DNA of 64,000 nucleotides, from positions 1 through 64,000 of the forward strand of contig JAIQGL010000024.1 in NCBI GenBank assembly GCA_020072585.1, read 5' to 3'. The notes under the pieces are model-generated. The model did no database searches, was not told the origin of the DNA, and was given only the letters and a program-made list of their open reading frames with translations. Every line of letters starts with the position of its first letter. The first letter of the stretch is position 1. Origin of the DNA: Terriglobia bacterium. Its GTDB lineage: Bacteria > Acidobacteriota > Terriglobia > Terriglobales > Acidobacteriaceae. Position numbers and translations under genes: made by a program. Positions 26,372-34,086 of this stretch are shown here, piece by piece.

Positions 26372-27190
26372 TTGCTTCCTCATTTTGTGCGCCGTTTTTC
26401 GTACTCTCCCAAGGTTCGTCGCGTGATACGCGCGCTGGGACTGAAAAAGAGCGCTCAGAGTCTTTATTACCGTTTCGTCCAGAGGGGCGGCTTTATTCAA
26501 ATCTCTGCTGGAGGAGTGACCGGACGGTTTTTCTCGGCCAGCGCTCGCGACCTGCGGATCGTGGAGTCGTGTGCTCAGGAGCAGGCCCTGGACCGCTTAC
26601 TCTCTGAAGTACGTCCAGAAGATGTGGTTTATGACATTGGCGCCCATCATGGTCTTTACGCCGTCCTGCTGGCGCAAAAGGTAAAGCGCGTCATCGCTTT
26701 TGAACCCGAGCGGGAGTGCCACGCGCGTCTGGAACGGAACCTCGAAAGCAATGGCTTGTCAAACGTTAGTTCCTATCGCAAGGCCATGGGTGACCGCGAT
26801 GCCGAGGAGATCCTCTATTTGGGAGATGGGGTTGGGGCGATGAATAGCGGTCAGCTTGGCCCTGACTGGATGATGGGAGCACAACAAACGATCAGCGTCG
26901 TCCGTGGCGATACTTTTCGTCAATCTCAGAATCTCCCGGTTCCTACTGTTCTTAAGATCGATGTCGAAGGACATGAGGGCGCCGTACTTGAGGGGCTTCG
27001 TGAGTCTTTAAGCCTTCCCGAATGCCGTTTGGTTTGCTGTGAGATTCATCCTTTGCTCTTGCCCCATCCCGTGACCAAGGAAACCGTGGTGCAAGCCTTG
27101 AAAAGCTCGGGGTTCCATGACATTCAGCTTTTTCCCCACAACACCGAGTTCCATGCGTTTGCTTACAAGAAGCCAGGCGGGAGTGGGTGA
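26372..27190 (+). CDS. FkbM-family SAM-dependent methyltransferase
   Basis: A 272-residue protein. The SAM-binding motif I VVYDIGAHHGLYAVLLA, the acidic motif II (VIAFEPE) and the FkbM hallmark LKIDVEGHEGAVLEGL are all present. Family members O-methylate sugars or polyketides, often in surface glycans. Start is TTG at 26372 with GAGGA 7 nt upstream. No ATG lies early enough to keep motif I intact with a normal N-terminus. It stands alone between a terminator and the convergent liv operon. Confidence 0.85.
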   Translation: MLPHFVRRFSYSPKVRRVIRALGLKKSAQSLYYRFVQRGGFIQISAGGVTGRFFSASARDLRIVESCAQEQALDRLLSEVRPEDVVYDIGAHHGLYAVLLAQKVKRVIAFEPERECHARLERNLESNGLSNVSSYRKAMGDRDAEEILYLGDGVGAMNSGQLGPDWMMGAQQTISVVRGDTFRQSQNLPVPTVLKIDVEGHEGAVLEGLRESLSLPECRLVCCEIHPLLLPHPVTKETVVQALKSSGFHDIQLFPHNTEFHAFAYKKPGGSG

Positions 27191-27267
27191 GGCCGCTTAG
27201 CTCTGATACGGTCCGGCTCGAAGGGTCCGTTCCCAGGGGCAGTTGACGGGCCAGGACAGAATGCCGT

Positions 27268-28056
27268 TTAAAGCGGTTCTTTTGTTTGCGGTTCTTTTGT
27301 TTGTGGTCCCTCGGCGACCCCCAGATAAGCATGGCGCACGAACTCATTGTTCATCAGCATCTCCGTGGGACCTTCCAGGGTGATGCGCCCGGTTTCCATT
27401 ACGTATCCGTAGTGGGAAATCTGCAATGTGTAATTCACGTTTTGTCCCACCAGCAGAATCGTTACGCCCTGTTGCGCGATGTTGACGATGAATTCAAAAA
27501 TCTCGTCAACGAGTTTGGGAGCGAGTCCGAGCGAGGGTTCGTCCAGCATGAGCAACTGCGGTTCTGCCATGAGCCCCCGTCCAATGGCGCACATCTGTTG
27601 CTCGCCACCGGAGAGAGTCCCAGCCATCTGGTGACGGCGCTCTTTAAGCCGCGGGAAGAGTTCATAGACTCGCGCCAGCCCGGCTTGCGACCGCTGCCGA
27701 AACTGCGGAAGGAAGCATCCCATCAGCAGGTTTTCTTCTACTGACATGCCGGGCCAGAGCTGTCTGCCCTCAGGCACAAGGCTGATGTGGCGCTTGACGC
27801 GTCCACGCGTGGAGATCGCGGTTATGTCGTCCCCGTTGAGCAGGAGCTGGCCGCGTTTGGCGCGCAGCACCCCGGCAACCGTGTTGAGGGCGGTTGTCTT
27901 GCCCGCGCCGTTCGCCCCTATGATGCAGGTGATCTTTCCGCGCGCCACGGAAAACGTAACGCCCCAGAGGACCTGTGTGGCTCCATAGCTCACCTCAAGG
28001 TTCTGTGCGGAGAGAAGCGTTGCCGATCGATCGGTGGAAGTCTGGGGCTCAGCCAC
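27268..28056 (-). CDS. livF: Branched-chain amino-acid-type ABC transporter ATPase LivF
   Basis: ABC ATPase with Walker A GANGAGKTT, signature LSGGEQQ and Walker B LLMLDEPSLGL. The short-arm architecture and pairing with LivG fit LivF. The track start (28098) lies inside livG by 50 nt. A GTG at 28056 with AGGGA upstream gives an 8-nt overlap with the livG stop and a normal N-terminus before NLEVSYGATQVLW, so I prefer it. Last gene of the five-gene liv operon. It energises import through LivH/LivM. Confidence 0.9.
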   Translation of the reverse strand: MAEPQTSTDRSATLLSAQNLEVSYGATQVLWGVTFSVARGKITCIIGANGAGKTTALNTVAGVLRAKRGQLLLNGDDITAISTRGRVKRHISLVPEGRQLWPGMSVEENLLMGCFLPQFRQRSQAGLARVYELFPRLKERRHQMAGTLSGGEQQMCAIGRGLMAEPQLLMLDEPSLGLAPKLVDEIFEFIVNIAQQGVTILLVGQNVNYTLQISHYGYVMETGRITLEGPTEMLMNNEFVRHAYLGVAEGPQTKEPQTKEPL

Positions 28057-28795
28057 GCTTCTTGTCCCTGAAGGTGCTCTTGCCGAGGTAGGCTTCAATC
28101 ACTGACGCGTCATTTTGAACTTCTTCCGGCTTTCCTTCCGCCAGCTTCTGGCCAAAGTTCAATACCGTGATACGGTCACAGACAGCCATAATCGCTTTCA
28201 TATCGTGTTCCACGTACATGATGGTGGTTCCACCTTCCCGGATGCGGTGAAGCAGTTCCATCATTGCTCCGGTCTCAGATCCCGTGAGGCCGCCACAAAT
28301 TTCGTCAAGCAGCAGCAGCTCCGGCGCGGTGGCCAGAGCGCGCGCTACTTCCAATCGCTTTTGTTCCCCAAGGGAGATTGCGGACGCGAGCACGTTGGCC
28401 TTGCGGTCCAGACCAACGAGTTTCAACGCCTCCATGGCGTGCTCCCTGGCCACGGCCGTGCGCGTTACGGCATGGCGGCCATAATGCACGGCGACCTGCA
28501 CGTTTTCCAGCACTGACATAGCTTTAAACGGGCGCACCACCTGATGGGTCCGGGCCACGCCTCTCTTCACCAGGGCCGCGGAGGACATGCCGGTAACATC
28601 TTTTCCGCGGAAATGGACCTGTCCGGCGGAGGGACGTACCGCGCCGGTAATCAGGCTGAACAGCGTCGTTTTGCCCGCGCCATTCGGTCCAATAAAGCCG
28701 CAAATCTGGTTTTCCGGGATATCAAAACTTACGTCCTTCAACGCCGCCACGCCCCCAAAGTATTTGGTCAGCGTCTGGACTTCCAGAATCTTCAC
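28049..28795 (-). CDS. livG: Branched-chain amino-acid-type ABC transporter ATPase LivG
   Basis: ABC ATPase with Walker A GPNGAGKTT, signature variant SLGEQKRLEVARAL and Walker B LLLLDE. The variant signature is normal for LivG. The track start would give a poor N-terminus; GTG at 28795 with AGGAGA just upstream yields VKILEVQTLTKYFGG, a typical LivG beginning. The start lies inside the end of livM (74-nt overlap), indicating tight coupling. Confidence 0.9.
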   Translation of the reverse strand: MKILEVQTLTKYFGGVAALKDVSFDIPENQICGFIGPNGAGKTTLFSLITGAVRPSAGQVHFRGKDVTGMSSAALVKRGVARTHQVVRPFKAMSVLENVQVAVHYGRHAVTRTAVAREHAMEALKLVGLDRKANVLASAISLGEQKRLEVARALATAPELLLLDEICGGLTGSETGAMMELLHRIREGGTTIMYVEHDMKAIMAVCDRITVLNFGQKLAEGKPEEVQNDASVIEAYLGKSTFRDKKRG

Positions 28796-29738
28796 GTTTT
28801 CTCCTAAACAGCCGGAAGAGACGCCGCAAGAGTCCAAGCAGGCCATCAGGCTCCAGCAAAATGATGACTATTAATAGTGAACCATAAATAAGCAGATGGA
28901 GATTGGGAAAATGCACCACAAGCTCTTCTTCCACCATGCCAAAAACCACGCCGCCCAATACTGCGCCCCATACGGTACCGATCCCGCCGATTACCGGCAT
29001 GAGCAGAATGGAGATGCCGGTCTGGAAAGCAAAGACATCACCGGGGTAAAAGAATGCCGCACGGCGCGCGTAGATGCCACCGGCAATGCCGGTGAGACCG
29101 GCGGCGATGGCATGGATCCAGAGTTTAGAGGTGAATGGATTTACGCCCAGGTCGGCGGCAGCGTCTTCATCCTGTTTGATGGCGCGCAATGCCAATCCGA
29201 ACTTGCTGCCGGCGATCACCATCGATACAACGAACGCCAGCGCCACAGCGGCAATAGCGGTGTAGTAATGCTCCAGAGGGCTAAAAGGCTTGTCTTCAGT
29301 AATGCGATAGCCGCTGGCCCCGCCGGTCACGTCCAGATTATTCATGATGACACGAACGGCCTCCGTTACGCCGATGGTGGCGATCACGAAATAGGGCCCG
29401 CGCAGCCGGAACGTGGGGAGTCCAATCAAGAACGAAGCCAGCATGGCAATAGCGGCGCCGCCCACAAATCCAAAGTAGGGGCTGTGGCCGGCGTGCATCA
29501 GAAGAGCTGTTGTGTACGCGCCCAGCCCAAAGAAGACGGCGAATCCGAAAGAAACCTGGCCGGCCATGCCACCCAGCAGGTTCCAGCCCAGGCTGGTCGT
29601 AGTCCACACTGCGGTGATGAACAGCAACCGGATGAGATTGTCACTGGGGTGGGTTGCAGGCAGAAGCAGCAACCCTGCCAGCAATATCCAGGGGAGAATG
29701 ACTTTGATCCAGCCGGCAGCACCCAAGGGGCGCTTCAT
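28722..29738 (-). CDS. livM: Branched-chain amino-acid-type ABC permease LivM
   Basis: About 338 residues with eight or more membrane helices. FGFAVFFGLGAYTTALLM, RLRGPYFVIATIGVTEAVRV and the helix near FGLALRAIKQDEDAAADLG are LivM signatures (the last is the ATPase-coupling region). The ATG at 29738 overlaps the livH stop as ATGA and has GGAAGG upstream; the track start at 29876 is inside livH and is rejected. The C-terminal tail after RRLFRLFRRK is longer than usual and overlaps livG. Confidence 0.9.
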   Translation of the reverse strand: MKRPLGAAGWIKVILPWILLAGLLLLPATHPSDNLIRLLFITAVWTTTSLGWNLLGGMAGQVSFGFAVFFGLGAYTTALLMHAGHSPYFGFVGGAAIAMLASFLIGLPTFRLRGPYFVIATIGVTEAVRVIMNNLDVTGGASGYRITEDKPFSPLEHYYTAIAAVALAFVVSMVIAGSKFGLALRAIKQDEDAAADLGVNPFTSKLWIHAIAAGLTGIAGGIYARRAAFFYPGDVFAFQTGISILLMPVIGGIGTVWGAVLGGVVFGMVEEELVVHFPNLHLLIYGSLLIVIILLEPDGLLGLLRRLFRLFRRKREDSGSPDADQILWGRGGVEGRKF

Positions 29739-30667
29739 GCAGCCTTCCATTTGCGATTGAACAAGCCGGCAAGCCCTTTGGGCATGATCACCAGGACCAA
29801 TACCAGCAGCGCGAAAGGAACCACCGGCTGGTAGCTGGGGGGCAGGTAATAGAAGGACCATTTGTGCCAGTACCACGGTAGTGGAATGGCGGTACTGAAA
29901 GTTTCCAGAACCGCCAGGACGATCGCGCCCAGTGCAACTCCGGAAACCGACTCCAGGCCGCCAAGCACGATGATCACAAAGGACCGCAATAAAAAAGGCC
30001 GGCCAAAGTCAGGGCTGAAGGAATAAAGCATTCCAAGCAGCGCTCCCGCAAATCCGGCGAAGGCCGTTCCCAGACCAAACGTAAGGCGCGCGGTTCTTTG
30101 ATCGTCAACGCCCACAATTTTTGCCGCGTAGGGATTTTGAATCAGGGCCCGCATGGACCGGCCGAACCAGCTGCGGTGCAAGACAATCTGCAACACGATC
30201 ATGCAAACTACAGCGGCCACAAAGACGACCAATTTCACTTTCGCGATCGAAATCTCTCCAATCTGAACCGAAGAGAGAGTGAGTGGAGTCAGGATGGACT
30301 GGTCTTCTGTCCCCCAGAGCAGATAGCCAACATTTTGCAGCACCAGCAAGAAACCAAACATCAGCAGGAGCGACGCGAGCGTGGGCGTATCTGATTTCGG
30401 AAGCCAGCGCACCAGGATCCAGTGCACCAGCATTCCGAAGAGAAAAAAAACCGGCAGGGCCATCACCGCGCCCAGGATTGGGTCAATATGGAAACGCTGG
30501 AACATCTCGAGGGCAAAATACGCGCCCAGCATCAGGAACCCGGCATGGGCCAGGTTCACGATTTTCATGACGCCGTAAATCACCGTCATACCGACGGCCA
30601 TGGCGGCATACACCCCAGCCAGCAGCAGAGCCTTTAATAAGAGGTCGAGATACTCGACAGCGTCCAT
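29735..30667 (-). CDS. livH: Branched-chain amino-acid-type ABC permease LivH
   Basis: A 310-residue inner-membrane permease. GVYAAMAVGMTVIYGVMKIVNLAHAG near the N-terminus is the standard LivH opening, and GRSMRALIQNPYAAKIVGVD is the coupling loop for the ATPases. Conserved LGGLESVSGVALGA lies in a late helix. It follows the binding-protein gene by 15 bp and overlaps livM by 4 nt. Confidence 0.92.
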   Translation of the reverse strand: MDAVEYLDLLLKALLLAGVYAAMAVGMTVIYGVMKIVNLAHAGFLMLGAYFALEMFQRFHIDPILGAVMALPVFFLFGMLVHWILVRWLPKSDTPTLASLLLMFGFLLVLQNVGYLLWGTEDQSILTPLTLSSVQIGEISIAKVKLVVFVAAVVCMIVLQIVLHRSWFGRSMRALIQNPYAAKIVGVDDQRTARLTFGLGTAFAGFAGALLGMLYSFSPDFGRPFLLRSFVIIVLGGLESVSGVALGAIVLAVLETFSTAIPLPWYWHKWSFYYLPPSYQPVVPFALLVLVLVIMPKGLAGLFNRKWKAA

Positions 30668-30682
30668 GTAGGTGGCAATGCC

Positions 30683-31945
30683 TTATTTGTTCGGTGTGGG
30701 AGCTACAGGCGGACCCGTGGCCGCGTCCTTGGGGAAAACGATGTCCACTTTGTTATCAGGCTTGTTCTGCGTGATCACAAAGGGATATTCGCTTTGCCCG
30801 TTGGCGCCGAACTTAAGCACCTGGCCCGGCAATACTGAATCCTTGAGCTGCGCTTTCTTCAATGCATCGCGGATGGCGGTTTTGTCTAGGCTACCGGCGG
30901 CCTCGATTGCTTTGGCCAGGATGCGCATGCCGTCATACGCGGGAGCCGCGTACCACGAGTCAACATCATGGCCAGTGAAGGCCTTGTAGTCTTCAGCAAA
31001 CTTTTTGGCCTGTGGATACGGCAGCTTATTGGACCACCAGATACCGGAGAAGATGTAATCCGTGCCGGCGCCCAGCGCCTGCCGTGCGCCAGCCTCAGGC
31101 CCGCGAGCGCCATAGCTCACCATCTGGTGATGCAGGCCGTTCTGCAGATACTGGCGGTGCATGGTGATGTAGTCGGGCAGGTGCGCGTCAGAAAGGAAAA
31201 TATCGGCTTTGCTGGTTTTTACTTTCTGCAGCACGCCGGAGAAATCCGTGGCGTTCAACTCGAATTTCTCATTGAGGACGATTTCGAAATAGCCCGCGTG
31301 CTTATTGGACCACTCGGTGAAGCCCTGCACGTAGTCGACGCCGTGATCGGTGTTTTCCACCACGATTGCGACCTTCAGGCCTTTCTTGAGTTTGCCCTGA
31401 TCGATCAGCGAGCCAAGAAACTCCCCGGTGGTGGTGCCGATCAGGGCCACCGGACTCAGCGTTCCAAAAGCATATTGATAGCCCTTGCCGAAAATGGCGG
31501 TGGCGCCGGCCCCGGTGGTGATCCATGGGGTCTTGTAGCGGTCTGCCATGACCGATTCAGCCGTTCCCAGGGCCGTGGAATATCCGCCCAGCACGGCCAC
31601 TGCATTATCGGAACTCATGGCACGTTCTGTGAGGGAAGCGGATTTCTTTGAATCAGTGCCGTCATCGTAAAAGATTTCGTTAATCTTGAGCTTTTTGCCT
31701 TTGCTCTTCACCATGATGCCGCCGGCATCATTGATCTGCTTGATGGCAAGCTCTATGCCTTCTTTCTGATATTGGCCGGGCTTGCTCTCGCTTCCCGTTG
31801 TAGGCAGGACCACACCGATGGTGATGGTGTCATCGGCAGCCAAGGCCCGCATGGAGCCCGGGAAAAACGTTATTCCACCCAGCAGTATTGCAAGTGCCGT
31901 AATCCGGCGGAAGTGCCCGCCCACGAAAATTTGGCTTTTTCTCAT
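30683..31945 (-). CDS. Liv-type periplasmic substrate-binding protein
   Basis: A 420-residue type I periplasmic binding protein (Peripla_BP_6/LivK-like) with a signal peptide (ITALAILLGGITFFPGSMRALA). The mature start TITIGVVLPTTGSESKPGQ and YGVVL-type domain-1 opening are typical, as is the pattern of GG and YDDGTDS motifs. Members bind leucine-type amino acids, amides, urea or aromatic acids; the substrate cannot be told here. It is the first gene of the liv operon, with an AGGAGG ribosome-binding site, transcribed away from the MFS gene. Confidence 0.88.
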   Translation of the reverse strand: MRKSQIFVGGHFRRITALAILLGGITFFPGSMRALAADDTITIGVVLPTTGSESKPGQYQKEGIELAIKQINDAGGIMVKSKGKKLKINEIFYDDGTDSKKSASLTERAMSSDNAVAVLGGYSTALGTAESVMADRYKTPWITTGAGATAIFGKGYQYAFGTLSPVALIGTTTGEFLGSLIDQGKLKKGLKVAIVVENTDHGVDYVQGFTEWSNKHAGYFEIVLNEKFELNATDFSGVLQKVKTSKADIFLSDAHLPDYITMHRQYLQNGLHHQMVSYGARGPEAGARQALGAGTDYIFSGIWWSNKLPYPQAKKFAEDYKAFTGHDVDSWYAAPAYDGMRILAKAIEAAGSLDKTAIRDALKKAQLKDSVLPGQVLKFGANGQSEYPFVITQNKPDNKVDIVFPKDAATGPPVAPTPNK

Positions 31946-32448
31946 AATTTCCTCCTCTAAGGCAGTCTGCGGTCCCGGATGGCGAAGACCGAAATTTTCA
32001 AGATATTAGCAACATGGCTGGCGAGTAGAAGGCTGCAATAATATTCCTGCCACGTTACAATTAACAAGCGCTGTTTTGCAATCGGCGGCTAAAAAGGCAC
32101 TCAGGTACCTGGCCCGGCGGACTGCATACCGTGAACGATTCATGTTCACCCTTTCATTTCCCCTTGACATCTGCGGTAATCCGACTACCCTAGGGTGCCA
32201 AATGGACGATCCGCTTTTGGCCTGTGTTCCTGGCCAGACCTGACGGACGTTTTTGCTATCCCAGGCCTTTCATAACCCACCGGCGACAAGTGTATGAGCC
32301 GGAAGGCCTGTTATCTTTGGCTCTTTTGCGCAAGACCCTTGGCGGACCGTTTTTTCCGGCTTTATTATGAGTTATTAGATGCAGTACGTAGCTCGATATC
32401 ACAGGGACCAGGTCCGGCCGGCCTGTTTCCCCTTCCAGGAGGGCCACA
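31946..32448. promoter_or_regulatory. 500-bp divergent control region between liv operon and MFS carrier
   Basis: No credible ORF is present. A TTGACA at 32164-32169 reads toward the MFS gene, followed at -10 distance by the perfect 10-bp palindrome ACCCTAGGGT (32187-32196). That lacks a good -10 but could be an operator. AGGAGG precedes the MFS ATG at 32449. No activator gene sits beside it. Confidence 0.35.
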
Positions 32449-33924
32449 ATGTCTAGCGCTACCGTGCCGATCACGTCATCGGACCAGATTTCGACCTCGA
32501 AAATATGGATGGTGATCTTAGCCTCATCCGTTGGAACGATGATCGAGTGGTACGACTTTTACATTTTCGGAAGCCTGGCAGTCGTGTTGTCCCAGAAATT
32601 CTACCCGCAGGGAAACAACACGTTTGCTCTGATCGCCTATTTGTCCACTTTCGCCGTTGGATTTATGGTGCGTCCGTTCGGCGCGCTGTTTTTCGGAAGG
32701 ATTGGCGACCTGGTAGGCCGCAAATATGCCTTCCTGGTGACGCTTACCATCATGGGATTCGGCACATTTTTGATCGGTTTGATGCCGACGTATGCCACAG
32801 CGGGATGGTTTGCTCCCATTGCACTAATTGCGATCCGCGTGTTTCAGGGGCTGGCGCTGGGCGGAGAGTACGGCGGTGCAGCGATTTACGTGGCCGAGCA
32901 TGTGCCCGACAATAAACGCGGCTACTGGACCAGCTACATTCAGATTACGGCAACGCTGGGCCTGTTCTTTTCCGTCATTACTGTTGTGATCCTCCAGTTC
33001 TACATGACGCCGGCAAATTTCCAGGCCTATGGCTGGCGCATTCCCTTCCTCCTTTCCGTCATCCTGGTCATGATCTCGCTTTACATTCGTCTCAAGATGG
33101 CGGAGTCGCCTATCTTTACGCAGATCAAGAGCACGGGGATGAGTTCGGCACAGCCGCTGAAGGACGCCTTCACCCAGTGGCCCAACTTCAAGTTGGTGCT
33201 TATATCGTTGCTTGGCGCGACCGCCGGACAAGGCGTGGTCTGGTACACCGGCCAGTATTACGCGCTGTTCTACCTGCAAACGATTCTGAAAGTGAACCTG
33301 CGTACCAGTTTCATCATTGTTGCAATCGCCATGTTGCTCGGGATGCCGTTCTTTACGGTTTTTGGAGCGCTCTCCGACAAAATCGGCCGCAAGAAGATCA
33401 TCATGGCGGGCTGTCTGCTGGCCTTTCTCACCTACTATCCGATCTATCAAGCCATGGAGAGTGCCGCAGGCAATCACGTGATCACATTTAAGTCCCAGCT
33501 GAACCCGGTGACCAAGGCCCCGGCCTTGACGCCTTTAACCACGGATCCCGCGGACCCGACTAAGCTAGTCCCGGCCAAAGAGGCACCCAATCCGAACGTT
33601 CCTCTGCTTGTGTTACTGGTGTTCATCCAGGTGCTTTACGTGACCATGGTGTACGGGCCGATTGCCGCGTATCTGGTGGAGGCATTCCCGGCCAAGATCA
33701 GATACTCATCGTTCTCGCTGCCCTACCATATCGGGAACGGAGTTTTTGGCGGGCTGGTGCCGCTGGTCGGAATCTATGTGTGTTACCTCACTGGCAATAT
33801 CTATTCCGGGCTGTGGTATCCAATGGCGATCGCTGCCATGACCTTCGTGGTTGGGTCGCTGCTGCTCAAAGAAACCGTGCACGTGAAAATCTGGACCGAG
33901 GTCGACGAAAAGAAGAAGGCTTAA
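32449..33924 (+). CDS. MFS transporter, metabolite:proton symporter (MHS) type
   Basis: A 491-residue protein with 12 membrane helices. GTMIEWYDFYIFGSLA in helix 1 and GRIGDLVGRKYAF in the loop between helices 2 and 3 are diagnostic of the MHS family (ShiA, KgtP, ProP relatives). RVFQGLALGGEYGGAA in helix 4 agrees. An unusually long periplasmic insertion rich in Pro/Thr/Lys (about 45 residues, around NPVTKAPALTPLTTDPAD) lies between late helices. Strong AGGAGG start signal. Location ahead of acetyl-CoA synthetase suggests uptake of a short organic acid, an inference from context. Confidence 0.88.
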   Translation: MSSATVPITSSDQISTSKIWMVILASSVGTMIEWYDFYIFGSLAVVLSQKFYPQGNNTFALIAYLSTFAVGFMVRPFGALFFGRIGDLVGRKYAFLVTLTIMGFGTFLIGLMPTYATAGWFAPIALIAIRVFQGLALGGEYGGAAIYVAEHVPDNKRGYWTSYIQITATLGLFFSVITVVILQFYMTPANFQAYGWRIPFLLSVILVMISLYIRLKMAESPIFTQIKSTGMSSAQPLKDAFTQWPNFKLVLISLLGATAGQGVVWYTGQYYALFYLQTILKVNLRTSFIIVAIAMLLGMPFFTVFGALSDKIGRKKIIMAGCLLAFLTYYPIYQAMESAAGNHVITFKSQLNPVTKAPALTPLTTDPADPTKLVPAKEAPNPNVPLLVLLVFIQVLYVTMVYGPIAAYLVEAFPAKIRYSSFSLPYHIGNGVFGGLVPLVGIYVCYLTGNIYSGLWYPMAIAAMTFVVGSLLLKETVHVKIWTEVDEKKKA

Positions 33925-33988
33925 AAACTGACCTATACTTGCGGAGCAGGTGCGGCGCGGGTGTAGGATAATCCTGTTTCGGACTTGT

Positions 33989-34011
33989 CGGGTGGCAGCC
34001 GTTGCCACCCG
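33989..34011 (+). terminator. Strong GC hairpin between MFS and acs
   Basis: CGGGTGGCA pairs perfectly with TGCCACCCG around a 5-nt loop, 65 bp after the MFS stop. No T-tract follows, so it may be an attenuator, a processing or stability element, or a Rho-assisted terminator. Confidence 0.4.
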
Positions 34012-34086
34012 CACGTCATTGCGGCCCGCTCCCCACGGCGCCCTTGCTAGTCCTCGACGAATTTCGAGTTCAAGAGGTCAAAGACC

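Noticed and set aside
28896-29834. 312-codon plus-strand ORF over livM
   Set aside because: Antisense to a clearly coding permease; rich in His/Gln/Arg with no hydrophobic or motif structure.
32012-32036. Sigma-54 type GG-N10-GC promoter in the liv/MFS intergenic region
   Set aside because: Only the GG and GC doublets match; the TTGC part of the -12 element is missing.
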